This document shows, in pieces, positions 1 through 6,185 of a stretch of 23,972 bases of DNA. The notes under the pieces are model-generated. The model was not told the DNA's origin, did no database searches, and saw only the letters and a list, made by a program, of their open reading frames with translations. Positions within the stretch are counted from its first letter, which is position 1; each line of letters opens with the position of its first letter. This stretch comes from a candidate division TA06 bacterium DG_78 (lineage in GTDB: Bacteria; Hydrothermota; Tepidihabitantia; SM23-42). The DNA lies in assembly GCA_001303225.1 (NCBI GenBank), contig LJNI01000007.1, positions 1-23,972 of the forward strand, given 5' to 3'. A program made the position numbers and the translations under genes.

Positions 1-137
1 GGACAACCAGCACACGCACCAGTGAGCTTGACTTTCACAATACCTTCGTCAGTGACGTCAATAAGCTCAACATCTCCTCCGTCAGCCTGTAGGCTCGGTC
101 TTATTTCATCGAGTGCCTTTGCAACTTTTTCCTTCAT
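1..137 (-). CDS. NifU C-terminal-domain Fe-S scaffold protein (partial)
   Basis: The first 45 codons are visible and the rest lies beyond the left edge. The translation begins [14 protein letters not shown] and carries the NifU C-terminal-domain signature: [10 protein letters not shown] at about residues 16-25, then TGACAGC followed by the first bases of a Pro codon, which is the start of the family's CxxC cluster-binding motif. Proteins of this family assemble or carry [4Fe-4S] clusters in the cytoplasm. The ATG at 135-137 is preceded by a perfect AGGAGGT (complement of 141-147), so the start is firm. It lies 63 nt downstream of the PerR-like gene in the same direction. A weak promoter may sit in that gap (TTGATG at 187-192, TATAGC at 164-169, 17-bp spacer). 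A link between peroxide sensing and Fe-S repair is plausible but inferred from position only. Confidence 0.88.
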   Translation of the reverse strand, partial: MKEKVAKALDEIRPSLQADGGDVELIDVTDEGIVKVKLTGACAGC

Positions 138-200
138 TTTACCTCCTTATATTTTAATCTCACGCTATAATCCTATCAAATTCTGACATCAAGAAAGACT

Positions 201-650
201 TTAATGTTTATTCTTGTTTTTCTCCTTTTTAAGACAATATTTACATACACCTTTTATATATCGGTGAAATTCATCTATCCTGTGTCCGTATATTTCCTTC
301 TTGTCTCCAATAGGACATTTAATATCGATATCAATAATTTTACCACATTTCTTACAGAGAAAATGGTGGTGGGGAAGAGTGAGAAAGTCGTATCTCACTT
401 CTGTACCAGTGATTGTTACGGGATTGACTAAGCCCTTTTCCTGAAATGCATTAAGAGTGTTATAAACCGTTGTCATTGATATGGTGGGTATTTTATTGGC
501 GAGTGCTTCATAAATCATATCCACGGTTGGATGTTTATCCAAGTGCTTATCCAAATACTCGAGAATCTTTAGGCGTTGATATGTTGGTTTTAGGCCTTTC
601 TCAGTCAACAAAATTTTTAGTCGTTCCATATTTGAAATCATTTTAACCAT
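201..650 (-). CDS. perR: PerR-like Fur-family peroxide/metal-responsive repressor
   Basis: This is a 149-residue Fur-superfamily regulator with an N-terminal winged helix and a C-terminal metal/dimerisation domain. Two CxxC pairs (C99/C102 and C136/C139) form the structural zinc site. The likely regulatory-metal ligands match the PerR pattern: H40 in HPTVDMIYEAL, D88 in RYDF, H94/H96 in HHHF, and D107 in the position where PerR has Asp and Fur has Glu. I therefore favour PerR over Fur; the other paralogue in this window has Glu there. Known PerR proteins repress peroxide-defence genes and are inactivated by metal-catalysed His oxidation. The ATG at 648-650 has no Shine-Dalgarno but lies 6 nt from a consensus -10, implying a leaderless mRNA. 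A PerR-box-like sequence overlaps that -10, suggesting autoregulation. A nearby downstream ATG (639-641) is a less likely start. Confidence 0.85.
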   Translation of the reverse strand: MVKMISNMERLKILLTEKGLKPTYQRLKILEYLDKHLDKHPTVDMIYEALANKIPTISMTTVYNTLNAFQEKGLVNPVTITGTEVRYDFLTLPHHHFLCKKCGKIIDIDIKCPIGDKKEIYGHRIDEFHRYIKGVCKYCLKKEKNKNKH

Positions 651-663
651 GAAATTATTATAA
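649..663 (-). promoter_or_regulatory. Candidate PerR box over the perR -10 and start codon
   Basis: On the minus strand the sequence TTATAATAATTTCAT matches the known PerR box (TTATAAT-N-ATTATAA) at 7/7 positions in the first half and 4/7 in the second. It covers the -10 and the start codon, a position suited to autorepression. AT-rich DNA yields such matches by chance, so this is tentative. Confidence 0.35.
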
Positions 664-684
664 TCAGAAACTAAAGCTTGTCAA
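657..684 (-). promoter_or_regulatory. Leaderless sigma70-type promoter of perR
   Basis: Read on the minus strand, TTGACA (679-684) is followed by a 16-bp spacer and a perfect TATAAT (657-662). The ATG of the PerR-like gene begins 6 nt after the -10, so the expected +1 coincides with the A of the start codon. No Shine-Dalgarno is present. Confidence 0.82.
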
Positions 685-840
685 GGGGCAATTTTTGTAT
701 ATTTTACAATACTTTGCGGGTGGGGGAGATAGATAATTTGGTAAAAAGTTAAAAAAATTTAATAGAAGATTTTTTACCTTTTCAAAGATATCAATTTTTA
801 ACAACTTACAATTCCGGGATAGCAGCAAAAATCTATTTCG

Positions 841-872
841 ATACTTGTACAATTGTGCAATTGTACAAGTAT
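841..872. repeat. 32-bp palindrome with 15-bp arms
   Basis: ATACTTGTACAATTG (841-855) and its exact reverse complement (858-872) are separated by only TG. A 2-nt spacer suits a dimeric protein-binding site or a cruciform better than an RNA hairpin. No T-run follows on either strand, so a terminator is unlikely. Confidence 0.9.
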
Positions 873-892
873 GAAACTCCTATATGTAACCA

Positions 893-933
893 TTCGATAA
901 TTTTATCGTATCGAAATTTCAATAAATTGAAAT
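893..933. repeat. Two adjacent short dyads
   Basis: TTCGATA (893-899) pairs with TATCGAA (909-915); nested inside, CGATAA (895-900) pairs with TTATCG (903-908). Immediately next, ATTTCAAT (916-923) pairs perfectly with ATTGAAAT (926-933) across AA. All arms are exact. Confidence 0.85.
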
Positions 934-938
934 CCCGA

Positions 939-1062
939 CAGCCCCTTATTATTCAAATAAGAGGCTGGACTCAGATAGATATAATAACCGATACGACCCA
1001 GCTTCTTTGACAAAAGGGGCTGCCCGAAGGGAGATAGAGCACAAACGAAGTGAGGCCTATCT
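939..1062 (+). other. Potential structured element with competing stems
   Basis: CAGCC-c-CTTATT (939-950) can fold with AATAAG-a-GGCTG (956-967). CAGCTTCTTT (999-1008) can fold with AAAGGGGCTG (1013-1022), counting two G-U pairs. The first arm can instead pair over a distance: CAGCCCCTT (939-947) is the exact complement of AAGGGGCTG (1014-1022). CCC-GAA-GGG (1023-1031) and AGATAG...CTATCT (1032-1037/1057-1062) follow. The mutually exclusive pairings resemble an attenuator or riboswitch, but no gene starts downstream on the plus strand and the strand assignment is uncertain. Confidence 0.4.
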
Positions 1063-1242
1063 GGTAATGTTAGAATATTAGAATCCTAAGTAGAATTGTT
1101 TAAAAAAGACCATGATTATTTTTGGTAAAATCATATGATGGGGTTATGATAATCTGGATTCAGAAATAAAGATTACGAGAGAAGAGGATAAATGAATTTT
1201 TGGAAGGATTGTCTATACTTAAGAAGTTAGTTGATCGAGTTG

Positions 1243-2967
1243 TTATAAAATCAAGTTCAATAATGCTCCAATGAGGAAAGATGAAACAATCATGATAATT
1301 GCGGCCTTTATCATATCAATAATTCCTAGTTCTTTCAGGAGTACGGCAAAGGTTGCGACACAGGGGAAATACATTGCCAACACAACACACGCTACAATAA
1401 GCTGTTTTAATGATAGCCCAAGTGGTGCAAGCATGCCTACTGCTAAGTCTTTTCTTAAAAACCCAATTATCAGAGCACCAACTGCCTCTAATGGTAAACC
1501 CAAAAGATTGGTAACAATCGGCGCGGCTATCTTTCCCAAAAATGCAATTATCCCAAACGAATAGAGAATGTTGACGATAAAAACACCTAAGAGCACGAAA
1601 GGAATTGCCTCTCTTAAAAACCATTTAATACGCATCCACACTTTTTTCAGAAGTGCACCAAAATAGGGGAGACGGTACGGTGGGATTTCTGTGAAGATCT
1701 CCGGACTTTCTCCTTTGATTATTTTACTCATCAGAAACCCAAATACAAACCATACAATAAATAATGTTCCAAAGACTGGCGACATTCCCTTTATTCCGAA
1801 TTTACCAATCAACCCGAATATCATGGCAATCTGCGCCATACAAGGAATGGCAATGGACATCAATGTAGCAGCTATAAAACGTTCTCTTTTGGATTCTAAG
1901 ACTCTGGTGCTTAGCGCGCCAGGTACATTACAACCTAAGCCAAGCATCATCGGAACAATTGCCATGCCGTGCAGGCCCACCGTGTGCATTAATTTATCGA
2001 GCAGTACTGCAAGTCTGGGAAGATAACCTGAGTCTTCAAGAAAACTCAAGACCAGATAAAAAGCAATGATATAAGGTAAAACTGCTGCAATAGGAACAAA
2101 TAAACCTGTTGTTAGTAGTCCAAATGATTGGCCAAAGTCGATTTCTCCTTCAATGAGTTGTCCAATAAGAATATTGTGAATTATACCTTGCCCACCCAAA
2201 AAACGAGATAACGCCATCATTACAGGTGACCACAAATTTTCAAATAAGGGTTCAAAAATATAGCCGATCAACCCTTCTCCGATGAATCTGATAACTGCAA
2301 AAACCAAGAGCATCACACCGATAGCAATGGGTATACCAGTCCATGGGTGGATGGTTAAATCACCAAGGCGTTCGCCGATTGTATGGTGCTTATGTGTAAT
2401 GACTTGAACGCTGTTGGTTATGTTCCCAACTTCGTGCCACCGTTCTTTATCTTCGTACTGGTATTGGCTTTTTTTTGCTTCACCTAATCGAGTAACCAAC
2501 TGTTTAATGCCCTCACCAGTTATCGCAACGGTTGGTATAATAGGTACACCGAGTATCTGCTCGAGTTTTTCTACGTCTATAGAGATACCAATATGTTTTG
2601 CTTCATCCCATAAATTAAGTGCAATGATTACTGGGATCTCTCGCTTGAGTAATTGCAGGGTTAAATTCAAATTTCTCTCGAGATTTGTTGCATCGATGAC
2701 ATTTATGACAATACTGTCTTTTTCTTCGATCGCTCTATTGAGTAGTTCAACCGCCACCTGCTCAGCAGGAGAAGTAGGTTCTAGAGTATACGTACCAGGA
2801 ACATCGATTACATCTGCTTTCTGTTCAGCTTTACCAACACATCCCTTGCAGAACTCGACAGTTGTCCCAGGATAGTTAGATGCAATGACATCCACGCCGG
2901 TCAAGCGCGAAAAAATAACGCTCTTACCAACATTAGGGTTGCCCATCAAAAGTATTTTTTTAATCAT
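1243..2967 (-). CDS. feoB: Ferrous iron transporter FeoB
   Basis: FeoB imports Fe2+ across the inner membrane and carries a cytosolic GTPase domain. The 574-residue product has G1 GNPNVGKS (9-16), G3 DVPG (55-58) and G4 NLWD (118-121), followed by a linker and then a polytopic membrane domain from about residue 210 with the conserved segment around GLGCNVPGA. It is shorter than the E. coli protein (773 aa) but in the range of compact FeoBs, and the N-terminal GTPase and C-terminal membrane parts both look intact. The ATG at 2965-2967 follows feoA by 12 nt with a weak GAGAAAGA ribosome site, so coupled expression from the fur-feoA-feoB mRNA is expected. No convincing terminator was seen after its stop. 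Confidence 0.96.
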   Translation of the reverse strand: MIKKILLMGNPNVGKSVIFSRLTGVDVIASNYPGTTVEFCKGCVGKAEQKADVIDVPGTYTLEPTSPAEQVAVELLNRAIEEKDSIVINVIDATNLERNLNLTLQLLKREIPVIIALNLWDEAKHIGISIDVEKLEQILGVPIIPTVAITGEGIKQLVTRLGEAKKSQYQYEDKERWHEVGNITNSVQVITHKHHTIGERLGDLTIHPWTGIPIAIGVMLLVFAVIRFIGEGLIGYIFEPLFENLWSPVMMALSRFLGGQGIIHNILIGQLIEGEIDFGQSFGLLTTGLFVPIAAVLPYIIAFYLVLSFLEDSGYLPRLAVLLDKLMHTVGLHGMAIVPMMLGLGCNVPGALSTRVLESKRERFIAATLMSIAIPCMAQIAMIFGLIGKFGIKGMSPVFGTLFIVWFVFGFLMSKIIKGESPEIFTEIPPYRLPYFGALLKKVWMRIKWFLREAIPFVLLGVFIVNILYSFGIIAFLGKIAAPIVTNLLGLPLEAVGALIIGFLRKDLAVGMLAPLGLSLKQLIVACVVLAMYFPCVATFAVLLKELGIIDMIKAAIIMIVSSFLIGALLNLIL

Positions 2968-2979
2968 GTACTATCTTTC

Positions 2980-3213
2980 TCAATCTACACGCACGATTAC
3001 CTTTCGTGCCATGCCGAAGCCAATTGCAACTTGCGTAGTGCCAATTTTAACAATTACTGGGCCCCGCATAATTTGGCTGCTTACCTTGGTGAGCATGACT
3101 CCGGGTCTTATACCCATTGCTTCTAAACGTGTAACCATACCATATCCTCCATATAATTCAATAACTGTTCCGCTTTCTCCTGTTTTCATCTGGGTGAGAT
3201 CGATACGTGACAT
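2980..3213 (-). CDS. feoA: Ferrous iron transport accessory protein FeoA
   Basis: This is a 77-residue SH3-like FeoA protein, a cytosolic accessory factor for FeoB. The family pattern is visible: an N-terminal LTQMKTGESGTV, the mid-segment RLEAMGIRPGV (29-39), and the C-terminal GFGMARKVIV typical of FeoA. The longer open frame reaching to 3306 overlaps fur in another frame; I chose the ATG at 3211-3213 because AGGAGG (complement of 3221-3226) is well placed and the resulting length matches the family. The start codon is separated from the fur stop by a single base (TAATATG), indicating translational coupling within the operon. Confidence 0.94.
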   Translation of the reverse strand: MSRIDLTQMKTGESGTVIELYGGYGMVTRLEAMGIRPGVMLTKVSSQIMRGPVIVKIGTTQVAIGFGMARKVIVRVD

Positions 3214-3214
3214 A

Positions 3215-3682
3215 TTAATGCCTCCTAGCCTTTTTTTTACAATTTGCACATAAACCATAGAGTTCAAGTTTATGAAGTACAACCAAAAAATTATGTTTTT
3301 GAGCAATTTTCTTTTGTAGTAATTCTATTTCTGTGCTTTTAAATTCAATGATTGTACCGCATCGTTGGCAAACAAGATGATCATGGTGTTCAGCCTTATG
3401 TGCTGGTTCAAATCTCGTTGTTCCATCACCAAAACTGCAAATACGCGCCAGACCACTATCAGCAAGTAACTTCAGTGTCCGGTATACTGTCGAATAACTT
3501 ACTTTGGGGTATACTTTTTTAACTTCGTAATACAACTCCTCAACACTAAAGTGCCTATCTTCCTTTAAAAAGTATTCAATAATCGACAACCTTTTTTGAG
3601 AAGTTTTTAGACCTTTATGTGATTTATATTTATTGAAATCATCTAACCGTGATTTATTTTTGACTTTGACTTTCATTTTCAT
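3215..3682 (-). CDS. fur: Fur-family iron-responsive repressor, first gene of the feo operon
   Basis: A 155-residue Fur-superfamily regulator. Zinc-binding CxxC pairs are at C105/C108 and C145/C148; the metal-sensing cluster has HHxH (99-102), E113 in GTIIEF (Glu, as in Fur) and H130. The winged-helix recognition region is VSYSTVYRTL (61-70). It heads an operon with feoA and feoB, so the simplest reading is an autoregulated iron repressor of ferrous uptake. Two ATGs compete: 3680-3682 and 3674-3676. I give the longer form, but promoter geometry (expected +1 near 3679) would place the first ATG upstream of the transcript and favours 3676, with a leader of about 3 nt. Neither has a Shine-Dalgarno. 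An exact 7-bp inverted repeat lies over the -10 and start. Confidence 0.9.
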   Translation of the reverse strand: MKMKVKVKNKSRLDDFNKYKSHKGLKTSQKRLSIIEYFLKEDRHFSVEELYYEVKKVYPKVSYSTVYRTLKLLADSGLARICSFGDGTTRFEPAHKAEHHDHLVCQRCGTIIEFKSTEIELLQKKIAQKHNFLVVLHKLELYGLCANCKKKARRH

Positions 3683-3699
3683 AATATAATACTGAAAAT
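3675..3699. promoter_or_regulatory. Candidate operator over the fur -10 and start codon
   Basis: ATTTTCA (3675-3681) and TGAAAAT (3693-3699) form an exact 7-bp inverted repeat with an 11-bp AT-rich centre, covering the -10 element and the start. Position fits autoregulation by Fur, but it does not match the classical Fur box well, so the assignment is inference. Confidence 0.4.
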
Positions 3700-3713
3700 A
3701 TCCTATTTGTCAA
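3686..3713 (-). promoter_or_regulatory. Promoter of the fur-feoA-feoB operon
   Basis: On the minus strand TTGACA (3708-3713), a 16-bp spacer and TATTAT (3686-3691) precede the gene. The expected +1 near 3679 leaves 0-3 nt before the second possible ATG at 3676, so this mRNA is leaderless or nearly so. Confidence 0.78.
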
Positions 3714-3789
3714 GGGGGTACTTCTGAGATTTTCAAAAAGAGAAGAAATCTCTGTAATTTTTACCTCGTAAGTAGTTACATGTATGAGA

Positions 3790-3821
3790 TAATCTCGAGA
3801 GCGATGAATATTTTTTCAGAG
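3790..3821. repeat. Copy 1 of a 32-nt intergenic block shared with 17816-17847
   Basis: The block begins TAATCTCGAGAGCGATGAAT (3790-3809) and continues to CAGAG. A second copy lies at 17816-17847 (19/20 identity over the first part, about 28/32 overall). Both lie in divergent intergenic regions upstream of plus-strand TTGACT promoters. Confidence 0.75.
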
Positions 3822-3828
3822 TTTATAC

Positions 3829-3856
3829 TTGACTTTTATGCCCCTTTCTGTATAGT
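3829..3856 (+). promoter_or_regulatory. Promoter of the kinase-trkH-trkA operon
   Basis: TTGACT (3829-3834), 16-bp spacer, TATAGT (3851-3856). The expected +1 near 3863 leaves a leader of only about 8 nt before the ATG at 3871; the purine-rich AGAGGGGA (3857-3864) would be mostly excluded from the mRNA. Confidence 0.75.
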
Positions 3857-3870
3857 AGAGGGGATTAACT

Positions 3871-4614
3871 ATGAAAATTAAAACTCGACAACGAATTGAC
3901 AGTTTTAATTTTGAATCCGATAGGTTACTTGCGCGCAAGTATCAGATTATTGCAAAATTGGGCACAGGATGGGAAGGAGAGGTTTACCGTGTCCGCGAGT
4001 TAAATACGGGTATCGAGCGAGCGGCGAAATTCTTTTTTCCACAGCGCAACCTTCATAATCGAGCCACGAAGTTTTATGCAAAGAAATTGCATAAATTACG
4101 CCATTGCAAAATTTTAATACAATACCATACTCAAGAACGCATTATCTACCATCGAATACCCACTATATTTTTGGTTTCAGAATATGTCGAGGGAGAATTG
4201 CTCAATCAATTTGTAGCACACCAAGCAGGGAAACGACTCACTCCATTTGAGGGATTACACCTCCTCCATGCCCTTGCCTCTGGAGTTGAAGAGATTCATC
4301 AGGCTCATGAGTATCATGGTGATTTGCACGATGATAATGTTATCGTAAGACGCCGAGGGCTCTCATTCGATGTTAAGCTGGTTGATATGTATAATTGGGG
4401 GAAGCCTGATGCTGAAAATATTCGCGATGATGTTTGCAATCTGATTCGGATATTTTATGACTCAATAGGTGGTGCACGTTTTTATGCAAAACACCCTCGA
4501 GAAATCAAAGACATCTGCTGTGGTCTTAAACGTTCTCTCATTATTCGGAAATTTCGGACTGCTGGTCATCTTCGGCAATATCTCGAGACCATGAGATGGC
4601 ATACAGGGTATTAG
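3871..4614 (+). CDS. Small protein kinase-like protein upstream of trkH
   Basis: A 247-residue single-domain protein with the eukaryotic-like kinase fold. Visible elements are the glycine-rich loop GTGWEGEVYRV (31-41), a candidate ATP-anchoring Lys in RAAKFF (K53), the hinge-like SEYVEG (104-108), the catalytic loop HGDLHDDN (149-156) with the catalytic Asp and metal-binding Asn, and the magnesium-binding Asp in VDMY (D172) where most kinases have DFG. Catalytic residues are present, so activity is plausible; HxDxHxxN resembles small-molecule and RIO-like kinases as well as Ser/Thr kinases, so the substrate is open. There is no transmembrane segment. It starts 15 nt after a good -10 and shares orientation with trkH (45-nt gap), suggesting a role tied to potassium uptake, which is inference from context. 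Confidence 0.78.
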   Translation: MKIKTRQRIDSFNFESDRLLARKYQIIAKLGTGWEGEVYRVRELNTGIERAAKFFFPQRNLHNRATKFYAKKLHKLRHCKILIQYHTQERIIYHRIPTIFLVSEYVEGELLNQFVAHQAGKRLTPFEGLHLLHALASGVEEIHQAHEYHGDLHDDNVIVRRRGLSFDVKLVDMYNWGKPDAENIRDDVCNLIRIFYDSIGGARFYAKHPREIKDICCGLKRSLIIRKFRTAGHLRQYLETMRWHTGY

Positions 4615-4659
4615 TCATAATGCAAGGTATTAGTATAATGAAAAATAGAAAAATCTCTC

Positions 4660-6171
4660 ATGCGTAATCGATTCAAGGCGATACAGGTTATACTAAATAT
4701 TACAGGATCTTTGCTTATTGTTCTGGGTGGCTTTTTACTTTTGCCATTGGTCATTGGATTTTTATATGGTGAAGTAGAAACCATCAATTCGTTCTTACTA
4801 CCGAGTCTTATCTCATTTTTTTTAGGATTCCTATGTAGAAGTCTCTTTCGGTCAGAAAATCCGAATACTACTCAAGCAATGCTCATTTGTAGTTTAGGGT
4901 GGCTTGTCTGCTCGGCGATTGGTGCACTACCTTTTGTCATTGGTATTAATACAAGCTACCTGAATGGTTTTTTTGAGGCTATGAGTGGTTTTACTACAAC
5001 GGGAATTACAATGTTTACAGGGCTTGACTATATGCCAAAGAGCATACTCTTCTGGCGTAGTCTGACGCAGTGGATTGGGGGTCTAGGAATTCTTACGTTT
5101 TTTCTTGCAGTGACCTATCGTGGAGGAAGTGCTCACAGACTTTTTGGTGCAGAAACCCATAAGATTGGTATGGACCGTCCAGTACCTGGGTTGGCGAACA
5201 CACTAAAAATCTTATGGGCAATCTATGCTGGTTTTACGTTGATAATTATTGTAGGGTTACTCCTTGCGGGTGTCTCAATTTTTGACAGTGTCTGTCACAG
5301 TTTCACCGCACTCTCTACTGGTGGATTTTCACCACATGATGCGAGTATTGGGTATTACCGATTATCGGGTTATGTTCACTATCGGTGGATTGAGTATATT
5401 CTCATTGTTGGTATGATTATGGGAGGCACAAATTTTCTCATCCATTACCGTGTGGCTCGAGGTAATATAAAGAGTTTATTTGATAATACAGAAATGAAAT
5501 ACTGGTGGACATTGATTATCGTATTTGTTATCATCATTCTAATTGAGCGATTCGTAAAATTGGAAGCGCTGAAGCCGCATCTGTTTAGCACTTCTGGTTT
5601 TTTTATACATATCGAAGAAAATTTTCGCACTGTTCTCTTTCAGGTAACTGCTATTATAACAACCACTGGTTTTGCCACTAAAGATATTGGAAGCCCTTTT
5701 TTCGGTTTTGTCGCCAAACAGCTGTTCCTCGTTATGATGGTAATTGGTGGGTGTATCGGATCGACCGGTGGCGGTGTTAAAGTATTCCGGGTCAGTATTC
5801 TTTTCAAAATCATTCAGAGAGAACTATATCGTTTACGAATGCCTCCGCGGGCAATTACAACACCACTCATCGATGGCAAACCTATTGAGACTGATGAGAT
5901 TTATCGAGTCAGCGGACTATTTTTCACGTGGATTGTGCTCCTCGTAATAGGAGGATGTGTCACTGCATTTTTATCTGATCTTGGTTCATATGAATCATTC
6001 TCTGGTATGTTTAGTGCATTAGGGAATATTGGTCCATGCTATATTCCGGTTCGGATTATGGGACAGCTTAACCCGGTTATTAAAATAGTTTACATCTTTG
6101 GGATGCTTGCTGGAAGATTGGAAATTTTGCCTGTTCTGTTGATATTCAGTCCTAAGGCGTGGAGGTCATAA
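4660..6171 (+). CDS. trkH: Trk/Ktr-type potassium uptake protein, membrane subunit
   Basis: A 503-residue polytopic membrane protein of the TrkH/KtrB superfamily, the ion-conducting subunit for K+ (or Na+-coupled K+) uptake. The four filter-like loops are recognisable: SGFTTTGITMF, TALSTGGFSPHD, ITTTGFATKD and SALGNIGPCYI, along with the GSTGGGVKVFR segment before the last repeat. The C-terminus PVLLIFSPKAW is typical of the family. The ATG at 4660-4662 has no Shine-Dalgarno. A TATAAT at 4634-4639 lies upstream but has no good -35, so co-transcription with the kinase gene is more likely. trkA follows after 14 nt. Confidence 0.95.
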   Translation: MRNRFKAIQVILNITGSLLIVLGGFLLLPLVIGFLYGEVETINSFLLPSLISFFLGFLCRSLFRSENPNTTQAMLICSLGWLVCSAIGALPFVIGINTSYLNGFFEAMSGFTTTGITMFTGLDYMPKSILFWRSLTQWIGGLGILTFFLAVTYRGGSAHRLFGAETHKIGMDRPVPGLANTLKILWAIYAGFTLIIIVGLLLAGVSIFDSVCHSFTALSTGGFSPHDASIGYYRLSGYVHYRWIEYILIVGMIMGGTNFLIHYRVARGNIKSLFDNTEMKYWWTLIIVFVIIILIERFVKLEALKPHLFSTSGFFIHIEENFRTVLFQVTAIITTTGFATKDIGSPFFGFVAKQLFLVMMVIGGCIGSTGGGVKVFRVSILFKIIQRELYRLRMPPRAITTPLIDGKPIETDEIYRVSGLFFTWIVLLVIGGCVTAFLSDLGSYESFSGMFSALGNIGPCYIPVRIMGQLNPVIKIVYIFGMLAGRLEILPVLLIFSPKAWRS

Positions 6172-6172
6172 A

Positions 6173-6180
6173 AGGAGGTG
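6173..6180 (+). promoter_or_regulatory. Ribosome-binding site that fixes the trkA start
   Basis: AGGAGGTG at 6173-6180 sits 5 nt before the ATG at 6186. This rules out the in-frame ATG at 6159, which would overlap the end of trkH and prefix residues absent from the Rossmann domain. Confidence 0.88.
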
Positions 6181-6185
6181 AAATA

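Larger units (their letters stand above)
685..1242. other. Gene-free stretch with a dense array of inverted repeats
   Basis: No credible coding region is seen between the perR promoter and the 3' end of feoB. The stretch holds an AT-rich 8-bp inverted repeat (740-747/771-778), a 32-bp near-perfect palindrome (841-872), dyads at 893-915 and 916-933, and a set of GC-richer potential hairpins at 939-1062. From 1063 to 1242 only short, stop-rich frames appear; one plus-strand run of about 36 codons ending near 1281 has no start codon and is antisense to feoB at its end. It could be a structured RNA, a decayed mobile element or a regulatory array; I cannot decide from the sequence. Confidence 0.6.

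Noticed and set aside
664..852. 62-codon minus-strand open frame upstream of perR
   Set aside because: It crosses the perR promoter, has biased AT-driven composition, no ribosome site and no recognisable motif.
1150..1281. Possible gene remnant on the plus strand (about 36 codons, REKRINEFLEGLSILKKL-like)
   Set aside because: No start codon, no family resemblance and its end is antisense to the feoB 3' end; a chance open frame is simpler.
2414..2875. 153-codon plus-strand open frame within feoB
   Set aside because: It is the antisense shadow of the FeoB GTPase domain, with Ser/Pro-rich nonsense translation.
2980..3306. Extended FeoA start at 3306
   Set aside because: It overlaps fur in another frame and adds residues outside the FeoA fold; the ATG at 3213 has AGGAGG and gives the family length.
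6159..6185. Extended TrkA start at 6159
   Set aside because: It overlaps the trkH end, and AGGAGGTG at 6173-6180 points to the ATG at 6186.
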